NCBI RefSeq assembly: GCF_001984575.1
Contig: NZ_LZNS01000001.1
Location: forward strand, 4,070,890 to 4,134,889
DNA from: Streptomyces sp. MP131-18
GTDB lineage: Bacteria > Actinomycetota > Actinomycetes > Streptomycetales > Streptomycetaceae
Direction: 5' to 3'
DNA length: 64,000 bases
Part shown: piece after piece, positions 49,756 through 58,224 of the stretch
Position numbering within the stretch: position 1 is the stretch's first letter
Layout: every line of letters starts with the position of its first letter
Made by a program: the position numbers and the translations under genes
The notes under the pieces: generated by a model
The model's input: only the letters and a program-made list of their open reading frames with translations
The model's database searches: none
What the model was told of the DNA's origin: nothing

Positions 49756-49929
49756 TCCGCCGAACAACCGGTCCAGCTGGTCACCCGCCGAGGTGCCGCA
49801 GCCGGAACTGGTCCGCGTCGCAAGTGGCCGCTGGGCCACGTCGGACTCGCCCATAACAGGTCGGACGCCGGACCTCACGGCACCGGCACACCACACCCGC
49901 CCTGCCCGCCCTGCCCGCCGGAAGGCGGC

Positions 49930-50319
49930 TCAGTGGCGGGTGGCGAAGAGTTCGCCGCCGACTGCGGAACGGTCGTCGGGCACGCCGACCAGGGTGATGG
50001 CGATGTCCCGCCGGAGGTGCTCGCCGAGTACGGCGACGACGGCTTCCGTGAGAGCGGCGGCCAGGCGACCCGCGGCGTCCGGCATCTGCTCGAACAGCCC
50101 GGCGCGGCTGTTCAGTTGTACCGCAGGGCCGGGGGCGGTGCCGAGCCTGCCGCCCACCGCGAACCGCGCGGTCGGGATGCCATGCAGGGCGATGACCACC
50201 AGTGGGCGGGCCCAGTCGCCGTAGACGGACACGACGGCGTCGGTGAGGGTGCCGGCAAGCCGCTCCTCGACTGTGCCGTCCAGAAGTTCTTCGGCGAGGG
50301 TGACGGTGCAGTGCGGCAT
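49930..50319 (-). CDS. Tautomerase (4-oxalocrotonate tautomerase family)
   Basis: 129 residues from the ATG at 50319 (GGAGGAAGT directly upstream). The mature N-terminus after Met removal is Pro (MPHCTVTLAEELL), the catalytic base of the family, and the protein contains two similar halves, each ending in a GVP/GIP plus RSAVGG or RFAVGG pattern, so it may be a fused dimer of the 4-OT fold. Arg residues in both halves could bind a carboxylate. It is divergent from a MarR gene 50 bp away, with a palindrome between. Confidence 0.8.
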   Translation of the reverse strand: MPHCTVTLAEELLDGTVEERLAGTLTDAVVSVYGDWARPLVVIALHGIPTARFAVGGRLGTAPGPAVQLNSRAGLFEQMPDAAGRLAAALTEAVVAVLGEHLRRDIAITLVGVPDDRSAVGGELFATRH

Positions 50320-50351
50320 ACTTCCTCCTGTTGCCCGTACGAGCAAAATAG

Positions 50352-50365
50352 ATTTGAGATCAAAT
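50352..50365. promoter_or_regulatory. Perfect MarR-type palindrome
   Basis: ATTTGAGATCAAAT (50352-50365) is a perfect inverted repeat with a 2-bp centre, located between divergent tautomerase and MarR genes, 4 bp before the MarR start codon. Such TTGA...TCAA sites are typical MarR operators. Confidence 0.75.
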
Positions 50366-50368
50366 ATA

Positions 50369-50884
50369 ATGGCCTCCTCGTCTCCCGTCCACCCCGGACC
50401 CGACGACCGCGGTGACTCCCGCGACCAACGTGACGCCGGCGATCTGGACGTCGCCATCCGCGCGCTGCTGTTGGTGATGCCCCGCGCCATCGGGCGGATC
50501 AAGCGCATGGAGGTCCCCGAGGAACTGCGGGGGATGGCGCTCGCCCCGCGCCATCTGTCGCTGCTGTCACTGCTGCTTCTCGACGGCCCGATGACGGTCC
50601 GCGAGCTCGCCGATCGACTTGAGGTGGCGCCGACGACCGCAAGCCTGCTCGTCGGCGAACTCAGCAGAAAGGGCGTACTGGACCGGCGCGAGGACGACGA
50701 CGACCGGCGGCGGCGTATCGTCAGCGTCCCGGCGGGGAAACGGTCGGCACTGGAGCGGTGGCTCTCCCCGGGCGCCCGTGCGTGGCGTACCGCGCTCGAC
50801 CCGCTGGAGCCGACCGAACGAGCCGCCGTGGTCAAGGCGTTCATCGCCTACGAGGCGGCGCTCGCCGAAGGGGCCGAGGACTGA
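50369..50884 (+). CDS. MarR-family regulator
   Basis: 171 residues from the ATG at 50369; no clear ribosome site, and TATAAT overlaps the start, so a leaderless message or a start a little downstream is possible. The winged helix reads APRHLSLLSLLLLDGPMTVRELADRLEVAPTTASLLVGELSRKGVLDRREDDDDRRRRIV in pieces, with the usual DRRR wing. It is divergent from the tautomerase and probably represses it through the palindrome at 50352-50365. Confidence 0.87.
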   Translation: MASSSPVHPGPDDRGDSRDQRDAGDLDVAIRALLLVMPRAIGRIKRMEVPEELRGMALAPRHLSLLSLLLLDGPMTVRELADRLEVAPTTASLLVGELSRKGVLDRREDDDDRRRRIVSVPAGKRSALERWLSPGARAWRTALDPLEPTERAAVVKAFIAYEAALAEGAED

Positions 50885-51190
50885 GCGCCCGGGGAGGCCC
50901 GGCCCGGTGGCAGGGTGACGCGACCGACCGCCCGGCCACCCCTGCGCGCGCTCGCGAACCGTTCCCCGGCGCGGCAGCGGGTGTCAGCCGGGACCGCCCC
51001 ACGCCCTCCGCTTCTCCCTGAGCCCTGCGTGCGACCCGCTCCTGCTGGTCCGCAGGCCCAGGCGGACCGGGAGGCCGAGCGCGCCCTCGACCCGGCGGCG
51101 CAGCTCGACCAGGCCGGCATCCCCGCGCAGCCGAGGACGAGCACTTCGGCGCCCGCGTCCGAAGGACCGTGGCTGAGGGTGAGCACGGGC

Positions 51191-51430
51191 ATGCTCAGCA
51201 CCACCGGACTCGCCGTCGAATCCGGGCTGCGCCGTGACGTGGTCTGCCACCACCCCGATCTCGTCGAGGCCTGTCAGGCTCAGGTCAAAGCGCGGCAAGC
51301 CATATCGGATGCGGTGACGGCGATGGCATGGGAGTTGGAGAGGGCTCGCGAGGAACTCAGGCGCATCGAGGAGGAACTGGGGGCCGAGCGCGGCCGGACG
51401 GCGTTCTCGCGTGGGGACGTCACAGAACTG
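51191..51430 (+). pseudogene. Transposon-accessory-like helix-turn-helix/coiled-coil fragment
   Basis: The plus strand reads MLSTTGLAVESGLRRDVVCH, HPDLVEACQAQVKARQAISD and a coiled-coil of AMAWELERAREELRRIEEELGAERGR. The short helix-turn-helix followed by a coiled coil resembles DUF6262/TnpC-like accessory proteins of transposons. No convincing upstream or downstream continuation exists; the 3' end runs into the antisense MFS gene. The rest of 50885-51528 appears gene-free. Confidence 0.35.
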
Positions 51431-51528
51431 TTCATCGAAGCCAGGCCCTCAGAAACCCGGACGAACGACACCGTCGGGTGCCACGGCTGGCCGACCGCCG
51501 CCCAGACGGCCACTCCCGTACCTGACCC

Positions 51529-52755
51529 TCACCTGCTGATCCGTGAAGGGCTTGTCCACCCCGCGGTCACCGCAGCAACCACAGAGACGAGTGACAGCAG
51601 GGCGAACAGGTGGCCGTACCCGCCCAGCGGCGCGGCGAGGGCGGCGCCGGCGAAGGGGGCGAGGGCGCCTGCTGCTGTGGCGGGGGCGGCCAGCAGGCCG
51701 GACAGGCGTCCGTAGTGGGTGGCGCCCCACCGGTCGGTGATGGCAGTGGCCTGGAGCAGGGTGAGGTTGCCGCGGATGACGCCGGCTGCGACGGATGCGG
51801 CGACCAGCAAGCCGTAGGGGCCGGGGATGACGGCCAGGGCGGCGGTGGTGGCTGCGCCCAGGGCGATGAACATCACGGTGCGGGCGGTTGTGCCGGTGCG
51901 GCGGGCGAGTGTGGCGTACAGGGTTCGCCCCAGCGTCTGTCCTGCGCCGCCCAGGCCGAGCGCCCAGGCGGCCTGGGAGGTGGTGAAGCCGCGTTCGAGC
52001 ATCAGAGGAACCAGGGCGACGACCACCCCGAAGACGGTGAACGCCGACAGGGCCAGGGCCGCGGTCAGCAGCAGGAACGGCCGGCTGCGGGCCACCTCCC
52101 CCGGATGATCGTCTGCGTATCCCGGGACACGTGGTGCTGCGGGCCAGGGCGCGTTGAGGGCGAAGGCATGTGCGGGAATCGTGACGATGGCGAGGGCAGC
52201 GGCGAGTACCAGGTAGGTGGTGCGCCAGGACAGGTCGTCGGCGAGGGCGGCGGTGATGGGGGCGAAGACGGTGGAGGCCAGGCCGCCGGCCAGGGTCACG
52301 ATCGTCAGGGCCTTCACGTGGTGGGGCGCCCACCAGCGGGTCAGGGCTACGAAGGCGGGCTGGTAGAAAGTGGCGGCCATCGCGAACCCGGCCAGCGCCC
52401 ACCCGGCGAAGAACGCGGGCAGGTTCGGTGCTGTGGCCACCACCACCAGGCTCGCCGCTCCTGCGGCCGACCCGCCGGTCATCACGGCTCGGGGCCCGCG
52501 GTGGTCGATGACACGGCCGACGGCGATTCCGGCCAGCGCTGAGAGAGCCAATGCGAAGGAGAACGCCGCCGTGGTTGCCCCCGTCGGCCAGCCAGTGGCG
52601 GCGGTGATCTGCGGGTTGAGGACGGGGAAGGCGTAGTAGACGATGCCCCAGCTGGTGATCTGGGTGACGCACAGGGCGGGCAGGGCGGCACGGGGCCGCG
52701 ACCGGTCCCCTGTACCGGTCGCGGCCTCGTCCGTCCGGGTGTTCAGATCGCTCAC
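51529..52755 (-). CDS. MFS exporter coupled to the Cys-tailed flavoprotein
   Basis: 408 residues from the GTG at 52755, which overlaps the flavoprotein stop by 4 nt. Twelve membrane spans; motif A-like GIAVGRVIDHRGPRAVM, YQPAFVALTRWWAPHHVKALTIVTLAGGLASTVFAPI in pieces, and a second-half motif GQTLGRTLYATLARRTG. By position it should export the product of the flavoprotein or an arsenic species; no arsenic-specific motif is known for such carriers, so the link is by context. Confidence 0.88.
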   Translation of the reverse strand: MSDLNTRTDEAATGTGDRSRPRAALPALCVTQITSWGIVYYAFPVLNPQITAATGWPTGATTAAFSFALALSALAGIAVGRVIDHRGPRAVMTGGSAAGAASLVVVATAPNLPAFFAGWALAGFAMAATFYQPAFVALTRWWAPHHVKALTIVTLAGGLASTVFAPITAALADDLSWRTTYLVLAAALAIVTIPAHAFALNAPWPAAPRVPGYADDHPGEVARSRPFLLLTAALALSAFTVFGVVVALVPLMLERGFTTSQAAWALGLGGAGQTLGRTLYATLARRTGTTARTVMFIALGAATTAALAVIPGPYGLLVAASVAAGVIRGNLTLLQATAITDRWGATHYGRLSGLLAAPATAAGALAPFAGAALAAPLGGYGHLFALLSLVSVVAAVTAGWTSPSRISR

Positions 52756-54179
52756 GAGCCGCAGCAGCCGCCCGACGGGGCCTCCTGGCCCGCGGCGGCC
52801 GGGGCTCCGACGCCGAGCTGCACAAGCTGCGGTGCCGGGGCGCAGCAGCTGCCGTCCGTCTCGTCCTTGGACGCGGTTTCGTCGAAGAGGCCGGCTCCGC
52901 CGCATACCCCGGTCTCGGGGAGGGTGAGCTCTACGCGCTCGGCTGCCTCCATGTCGCCGGCGAGGGCGGCGGCGATGGAACGTACCTGCTCGTAGCCGGT
53001 CATGGCCAGGAAGGTCGGAGCGCGGCCGTAGGACTTCATCCCGGCCAGGAACAGGTCCGCTTCGGGGTGGGAGAGTTCCTTCACGCCGTGGGGATAGACA
53101 GTGCCGCAGGAGTGCACGTTGGGGTCGATCAGGGGGGCCAGGGCGGTGGGGGCGGAGAGCCGTTCGTCCAGCCCGAGCCGTACCTCGGACAGGAAGGCGA
53201 GGTCCGGGCGCAGGCCGGTGAGCACGACGATGTGGTCGACGGGCCCGGTGCGGCGGCCGTCGTCGGCGACCAGGACGAGGCAGTCGTCGCCGTCGCGTTC
53301 GACGGCGGTGGCGCGGAAGCCGGTGACCGCTTCCGCGTGGCCGTCGTCGACGGCGGCCTTGGCGGCCAGGCCCAGGGCGCCGCGGGCGGGGAGCTGGTCG
53401 GCGGTGCCGCCGCCGAAGGTGGAGCCGGAGATGCCCCGGCGCAGCACCCACAGCGCGTGCGTGCCGGTGCCGTCCTCGGCCTTGGCGAGGTCGGCCAGGC
53501 CGGCGAGGGCGGTGAAGGCGGAGGCGCCGGCGCCGACGACGGCGGTGCGGCGGCCCGCGAACGCGGCGCGCACCTCCGGGTCCCGCAGATCCGGCACGCG
53601 GTAGGTGATGCGGCCCTGGGCGGCCAGGGCGCGCTCACCCGCGGCGGGCAGGCCGTCGGCGCCGAGCGGGTTGGGCGTGGCCCAGGTGCCGGAGGCGTCG
53701 ATGACCGCGCGCACCGCGAGCCTCCCCCAGCCAACGCTGGGAGGTGCCCCCATCTCGCCGCCGTCGGCGAGGGTGAGGTGCACGGTGAACGGCTGGTCGG
53801 TGCGGCCGGCATCCACCACGCGGTCGCGGCCGGCGCGGGCCACCCCGGTCACCGTTGTGCCGTAGCGGACACGCTTGCCCAGGGCGTCGGCCAAGGGCTG
53901 GAGGTACTCCCCGGCCCACTGCGCCCCGGTCGGGTACTGGCTGTCTTCTGGCCGGGTCCAGCCTGTCGGGGCCAGGAGCTTCTCGGCGGCCGGGTCGATC
54001 AGTTCGGCCCAGGTCGAGAACAGCCGAACGTGTCCCCACTCCCGCACTGCCGCGCAGGCCCGGTCACCGCGCTCGATGACCAGGGGCTCGATGCCGCGCT
54101 CGATCAGGTGGGCGGCGGCGGCAAGTCCGATGGGGCCGCCGCCGATGACGGCGACGGGCAGATCGGCGGTGTCCGGCAT
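52752..54179 (-). CDS. FAD-dependent NAD(P)-binding oxidoreductase with Cys-pair tail (arsenic locus)
   Basis: 475 residues from the ATG at 54179 (GAGGAG 8 nt upstream). FAD-binding GGGPIGLAAAAHLIERG at the N-terminus; second nucleotide-binding site AVVGAGASAFTALAGL; a late conserved LTGLRPDLAFL. The last 50 residues contain Cys-Cys pairs (GSCCAPAP and GGCCGS), and CGGAG lies before them, a pattern that would bind As(III) or another soft metal. A palindromic repeat adds the residues GAPPSVGWGRL at about 144-154. The gene is divergent from the ArsO-like gene and coupled to an MFS exporter. Confidence 0.82.
   Translation of the reverse strand: MPDTADLPVAVIGGGPIGLAAAAHLIERGIEPLVIERGDRACAAVREWGHVRLFSTWAELIDPAAEKLLAPTGWTRPEDSQYPTGAQWAGEYLQPLADALGKRVRYGTTVTGVARAGRDRVVDAGRTDQPFTVHLTLADGGEMGAPPSVGWGRLAVRAVIDASGTWATPNPLGADGLPAAGERALAAQGRITYRVPDLRDPEVRAAFAGRRTAVVGAGASAFTALAGLADLAKAEDGTGTHALWVLRRGISGSTFGGGTADQLPARGALGLAAKAAVDDGHAEAVTGFRATAVERDGDDCLVLVADDGRRTGPVDHIVVLTGLRPDLAFLSEVRLGLDERLSAPTALAPLIDPNVHSCGTVYPHGVKELSHPEADLFLAGMKSYGRAPTFLAMTGYEQVRSIAAALAGDMEAAERVELTLPETGVCGGAGLFDETASKDETDGSCCAPAPQLVQLGVGAPAAAGQEAPSGGCCGS
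53722..53753. repeat. Streptomyces palindromic repeat inside a coding sequence
   Basis: CTCCCCCAGC...GCTGGGAGGTGCCCCC (53722-53753) is the same unit seen several times inside the MITE at 14202-14510. Here it lies within the flavoprotein gene and is read in frame, apparently as an insertion of about 11 residues. Confidence 0.7.
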
Positions 54180-54289
54180 GATCAGCACTCCTCATTGTTT
54201 CGATGTCTGTCGATGGTTGCGCGGTCAGCATCCCATCTGCTTTCATCTCCGTCAACATAGACGTTTCTCGAAGCAAAGGGGTGTTCGCT

Positions 54290-55363
54290 GTGGAGCGGAT
54301 ACAGGTGGCGGTCATCGGCGGCGGGCAGTCCGGGCTGGCGGCGGCGCACGCGGCGAGGCAGGCCGGGCTGGTCCCGGTGGTGCTGGAGGCATCCGACCGC
54401 GCGGCGGGTTCGTGGCCGTCGTATTACGACAGCCTGACGCTGTTCTCCCCGGCCGCTTTCAGCGCAATGCCGGGCCTGCCCTTCGGCGGGGACGGCGAGC
54501 GCTACCCGCACCGGGACGAGGTGGTGGACTACCTCACGCACTACGCCGCGGGCCTGGACGCGGAGATCCGCACCGGCGTGCGGGTGGAGTCGGTAGAGCC
54601 GGACTCCGATGGCTTCGTTCTGCGCACCTCCGACGGCTCACAACTGGCCGCGGACGGCGTCGTGGCGGCCACCGGCTCCTTCTCCAACCCGCTGGTCCCC
54701 GCGCTCCCGGGCCAGGAGACGTTCACCGGGGAGCTGCTGCACTCGGCCGGCTACCGCAACCCGGACGCGTATGCGGGCAAGCGGGTCCTGGTGGTGGGCG
54801 GCGGGAACTCGGCCGTCCAGATCGCACACGAACTCGCGCGGGCCGCCAGGGTGACGCTGGCCAGCCGCGCTCCGCTGACCTTCCTGGCGCAGCGGCGCGA
54901 CGGCAAGGACTTGCACCACTGGCTGGCCGGCACCGGCTTCGACGATCTGCCCCCGGCGTGGCTGGCCCGCGTCGTCCCCGGCACCCTGGTGCTGGACGAC
55001 GGCCGCTACGCCTGCGCCCTCGACGAGGGCGTCTTCGACCGGCGGCCGGTGTTCAGCGCGCTGGAGGGCGACAGCGCGGTGTGGGCGGACGGCAGCCGGG
55101 AGGCGGTAGACGTCGTGCTGCTGGCCACCGGCTACCGTCCCGCGCTCGGCTATCTCGCCAAGACGGGGGCGCTGGACGCCGACGGCATGCCCCTGCACGC
55201 CGGCGGCCTGTCGCTGACCCAACCGGGCCTGGTCTACCTGGGGCTGGAGTTCCAGCGTTCCTTCGCCTCCAACACGCTGCGCGGGGTGGCGCGGGACGCC
55301 GCTCACGTCGTGGCCGCGCTGTCGGCCCATGTCCGGGGCGCGGCGCCTGCCGTCGGCCTGTGA
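54290..55363 (+). CDS. arsO: ArsO-like flavin-containing monooxygenase
   Basis: 357 residues from the GTG at 54290 (AAAGG 9 nt upstream); a GTG 9 nt earlier is the alternative. FAD site AVIGGGQSGLAAAHAARQAG; the FMO-type GSWPSYYDSLTLFSPAAFSAMPG; NADP site VLVVGGGNSAVQIAHEL; and late LLATGYRPALGYL. This pattern matches ArsO-group enzymes of arsenic operons, thought to oxidise organic or inorganic arsenicals. It stands between the divergent Cys-tailed flavoprotein and the downstream arsR gene, which supports the assignment. Confidence 0.85.
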   Translation: MERIQVAVIGGGQSGLAAAHAARQAGLVPVVLEASDRAAGSWPSYYDSLTLFSPAAFSAMPGLPFGGDGERYPHRDEVVDYLTHYAAGLDAEIRTGVRVESVEPDSDGFVLRTSDGSQLAADGVVAATGSFSNPLVPALPGQETFTGELLHSAGYRNPDAYAGKRVLVVGGGNSAVQIAHELARAARVTLASRAPLTFLAQRRDGKDLHHWLAGTGFDDLPPAWLARVVPGTLVLDDGRYACALDEGVFDRRPVFSALEGDSAVWADGSREAVDVVLLATGYRPALGYLAKTGALDADGMPLHAGGLSLTQPGLVYLGLEFQRSFASNTLRGVARDAAHVVAALSAHVRGAAPAVGL

Positions 55364-55416
55364 CGCCGGGGGAAGCGGAGTGGGCCCGGGCGGTCGGGCT
55401 CGCTCTCCCCGTCTGC

Positions 55417-55448
55417 TTCGACGTATGTCAACCTAGGAGTATGTCGAA
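55417..55448. promoter_or_regulatory. ArsR operator overlapping arsR start
   Basis: TTCGAC (55417-55422) and GTCGAA (55443-55448) are exact inverted halves 20 bp apart; GTATGTC is also repeated directly at 55423 and 55439. The site spans the arsR start codon, giving strong autorepression. Confidence 0.55.
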
Positions 55449-55800
55449 CAGCAGGGTGCTTGAGGTGCTGCCGCCGGATGTCGAGCCGTGCTGCCCGCCA
55501 TTGAGCGAACGTCCCTTCACCGCGGAGGAGGCCGAGCGCACCGCGCGGATGTTCAGGGCGCTGGGCGATCCGGTCCGGCTGCGGCTGTTCACCGCGGTCG
55601 CCTCGCATCCGGACGGTGAGGCGTGCGTGTGCGACATCTCCGACGTCGGCGTCTCCCAGCCGACCGTCTCCCACCACCTGAAGAAGCTCAAGGAAGCCGG
55701 CCTGCTCACCTCGGAACGGCGCGGCACCTGGGTTTTCTACCGCGTCGAGCCCTCAGTCCTCGCAGGGATGGGGCAGATGCTGACCCCCCGCGCGGCCTGA
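55441..55800 (+). CDS. arsR: ArsR arsenical-resistance repressor
   Basis: 119 residues, ATG at 55441 with AGGAG unusually close (one base). The winged helix reads MFRALGDPVRLRLFTAVASH, then DVGVSQPTVSHHLKKLKEAGLLTSERRGTWVFYRV. The As(III)-binding motif of classical ArsR is present (EACVCDIS), with an extra CC pair near the N-terminus (EPCCPPL), so three or four Cys could coordinate arsenite. It is 77 bp downstream of the ArsO-like gene on the same strand and should control this locus. Confidence 0.93.
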   Translation: MSNSRVLEVLPPDVEPCCPPLSERPFTAEEAERTARMFRALGDPVRLRLFTAVASHPDGEACVCDISDVGVSQPTVSHHLKKLKEAGLLTSERRGTWVFYRVEPSVLAGMGQMLTPRAA

Positions 55801-56154
55801 GCCCCGGCCACCGGGCACGGCCCTCCTTGTCGCGGCAGGGAGGCCCGGGTCCCATGGCCTGGCAGCTGACGGCTGCGGTCAATCAGTTCTCCACGGTGGG
55901 GGACTGTAAAACGAGCGGCTCTGTTCCGTAGTCGGTGGTGACGTTCCCACCGGGTGTGATCAGATGGGTGAAAGCCAGGCGCTGCCACTCATCGGCCGTG
56001 GCGCCAGCTACGGGAGACGCCCGGAGCGAAGGATCGGCGAGTGAGAGCAGAACCAACTCCCGATGCGCGGTTCCCGGGGCCTCCTCCTGCGCCGCCCTGG
56101 TCTGCCGCGCCTGAAAGTTGAGCGACGGAGCAACGCCGACGAGTGCCGCCGCGG

Positions 56155-56459
56155 AGATGAGGAGTCCTTCCGCGTCTCGTCCAGCGACGCATGGGCGTAG
56201 ACCTTCATGGTCACCTCGATGCCGCTGTGTCCGGCGATCGGCTGGACGACGTCGGCCGGACGCCGAGGTCGAGCAGCAATGTTGCGCAGGAGTGACGGAG
56301 GTCATGGAAGCGGAGGGCAAGGCCGAGCCGCTTCCGGAGCGGGTACCAGCTCCGCCGGAGGTTGTCCGGCTCAAGAGCGGTGCCCACCCGGGAGGTGAGG
56401 ACCAGCCCGGTTTCCGCCCACGTGTCGCCGACCGCCGCCCACTCCTGCGTCCTGGTCAC
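56155..56459 (-). pseudogene. Tyrosine recombinase (integrase) C-terminal remnant
   Basis: On the minus strand: LVLTSRVGTALEPDNLRRSW, YPLRKRLGLALRFHDLRHSCATLLLDLGV (the HxxR box), then after a frame change VTMKVYAHASLDETRKD with the catalytic Tyr. The N-terminal half and the first catalytic Arg are missing. It marks an old integrated element. The rest of the gap (55801-56648) shows no other gene; CTATAG-N7-CTATAG (56468-56486) lies just upstream. Confidence 0.75.
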
Positions 56460-56467
56460 CGGGTTGC

Positions 56468-56486
56468 CTATAGAGAACTCCTATAG
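56468..56486. repeat. Inverted repeat next to integrase remnant
   Basis: CTATAG (56468-56473) and CTATAG (56481-56486), each self-complementary, flank AGAACTC. It lies at the 5' edge of the integrase remnant and could be an operator or a trace of the attachment region. Confidence 0.4.
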
Positions 56487-56648
56487 CACCTGCTCGTTTT
56501 TCGTCTTTGCCCCTCAATCCCTCCCGGATCTACGGTGAAACATCTCGACGAGGCGAGACGTGTACCGCGGTTCTCCGCAATCAGTACCCCGTGCACGTCA
56601 CCCCTTTACGGTCGAGCGGACCGAGCTGCAATTGAGAGGGCAAGCGGC

Positions 56649-57419
56649 ATGACCACCCCCAGGAACGATTCAAGAGTGCGAGAATTCACGGGAAAGCGAG
56701 TTTTGGTCACGGGCGGTTCGCGCGGAATCGGCGCGGCGATCGTGCGCCAGTTCCTGGGCTCGGGCGCCGAGGTACTCACGGCCGCCAGGTCGAGGACGAG
56801 CACGGTGCCGGAGGGCGCCGCCTTCGTGGAGGCCGATGTGCGGACACGGGTCGGAGTGAAGGCAGTCGCCGAGGCCGCGCAGGAGGCCCTCGGCGGGGTG
56901 GACGTCCTGGTCAACAACGCGGGTGGAGCGCGCCCCTTCAAGAACGCCTGGGCCATCCCCGACGAGGAGTGGCAGGACCAACTGGACCTGAACTACCTGG
57001 CGTCGGTGCGGTTGGACGCGCTGTTGACTCCGGGGATGCGTGAGCGGCGTTCGGGTGCGGTCGTGCACGTCTCCACTGCCGCCGTCCCCACCTCCGCACC
57101 GGCGTTCCTGCACTACACGGCGGCGAAAGCGGCGCTGCAAAACTACAGCCGGGGACTGGCTCTGGAACTGGCCCCGTTCGGAGTCCGGGTCAACGCGGTG
57201 TCTCCCGGCAGGACCGCCACCCCCGGCGGCGAGGCAACGCGGAAACAGCAGACGAGCTTGGACGAGGGGACGGGCCAGGACGACACCGCCCCTCCGTTGG
57301 GGCGCGATGGCCGGCCCGACGACATCGCCGACGCGGTGCTGTTCCTTGCATCGGACCGGGCGAGCTGGCTGACCGGAAGGAACCTCACCGTGGATGGCGG
57401 CGAGTTCCCCGTGGGGTGA
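56649..57419 (+). CDS. Short-chain dehydrogenase/reductase
   Basis: 256 residues from the ATG at 56649 (GAGAGGG 8 nt upstream). Classical SDR: cofactor motif VTGGSRGIGAAIVRQF, NNAGG, active-site Ser in VHVSTAA and YTAAK (YxxxK), followed by GVRVNAVSPGRTATPGG and the C-terminal SWLTGRNLTVDGGEFPVG. It probably reduces a ketone or oxidises an alcohol. It is followed 58 bp later by a second SDR on the same strand. Confidence 0.9.
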   Translation: MTTPRNDSRVREFTGKRVLVTGGSRGIGAAIVRQFLGSGAEVLTAARSRTSTVPEGAAFVEADVRTRVGVKAVAEAAQEALGGVDVLVNNAGGARPFKNAWAIPDEEWQDQLDLNYLASVRLDALLTPGMRERRSGAVVHVSTAAVPTSAPAFLHYTAAKAALQNYSRGLALELAPFGVRVNAVSPGRTATPGGEATRKQQTSLDEGTGQDDTAPPLGRDGRPDDIADAVLFLASDRASWLTGRNLTVDGGEFPVG

Positions 57420-57477
57420 CGCCGATGAAGTGAAAGAAGGAACTGAACGAGGAAATGAAGAAGTAAGGATCTCGGAA

Positions 57478-58224
57478 ATGAACGACACGTACAGCGGCAA
57501 GAACGTGGTCATCACGGGGGGCAGCAGTGGCATAGGCTTCGCGACGGCGCAGCTACTGGTGGACGCCGGAGCACGCGTGGTGATCACCGGCCGTTCCCAG
57601 ACCACACTCGACGCCGCCACGGAGCGCCTGGGCAAGAACGCGCTGGCTTTCCGGGGCGACGTGGCCTCACTACCCGACCTGGATGCTCTGGCTGCCCACG
57701 TACGAGACCAACTCGGCACGGTGCACGCCCTGTTCGTCAACGCGGGCATCACCAGCCCCATGCCTTTTGCATCGACGACCGAGGAGATGTACGACGAATC
57801 GTTCGCGATCAACGTCAAGGGTGCCTTCTTCACCGTGCAGAAGCTCGCCCCGCTGCTGAGCACGGGCGCCGGCATCGTCCTGACCACCTCCGTCGCGAAC
57901 GTCATGGGCATGCTGGAATCCAGCGTCTACGCGGCCGGGAAGGCAGCGCTGCGCTCCATGGCCCGCAGCCTCTCCCGCGAGCTCCTTCCGCGAGGAATCC
58001 GCGTCAACGCGGTCAGCCCCGGTCCGGTCGACACGGGGATTCTGGAGAACACGATGACCAAAGAGGCCGCAGATCAGTTCAAGGCGGAACGGGTCGCGGA
58101 GAACCCCATGAACCGTTTCGGGACTCCGGAAGAAGTCGCCGGGGCGGTGGCGTTCCTGGCCTTCGACGCCACTTACACCACGGGCGCCGAGCTGGTAGTG
58201 GACGGAGGCGCCACCCAGTTGTGA
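57478..58224 (+). CDS. Short-chain dehydrogenase/reductase
   Basis: 248 residues from the ATG at 57478 (AAGGA about 9 nt upstream). Cofactor motif ITGGSSGIGFATAQLL, NAGIT, catalytic YAAGK, and the ending YTTGAELVVDGGATQL are typical of classical SDRs. It probably shares a transcript with the preceding SDR. The 3' end overlaps the convergent LysR gene by 52 bp, the longest antisense overlap in the window. Confidence 0.91.
   Translation: MNDTYSGKNVVITGGSSGIGFATAQLLVDAGARVVITGRSQTTLDAATERLGKNALAFRGDVASLPDLDALAAHVRDQLGTVHALFVNAGITSPMPFASTTEEMYDESFAINVKGAFFTVQKLAPLLSTGAGIVLTTSVANVMGMLESSVYAAGKAALRSMARSLSRELLPRGIRVNAVSPGPVDTGILENTMTKEAADQFKAERVAENPMNRFGTPEEVAGAVAFLAFDATYTTGAELVVDGGATQL

Noticed and set aside
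49561..49921. Inverted GGGCAGGGC-type tandems flanking 49592-49897 as terminal repeats of an element
   Set aside because: Both are low-complexity tandems, the lengths differ, and the same motif occurs in a coding region near 52670, so they do not define an element.
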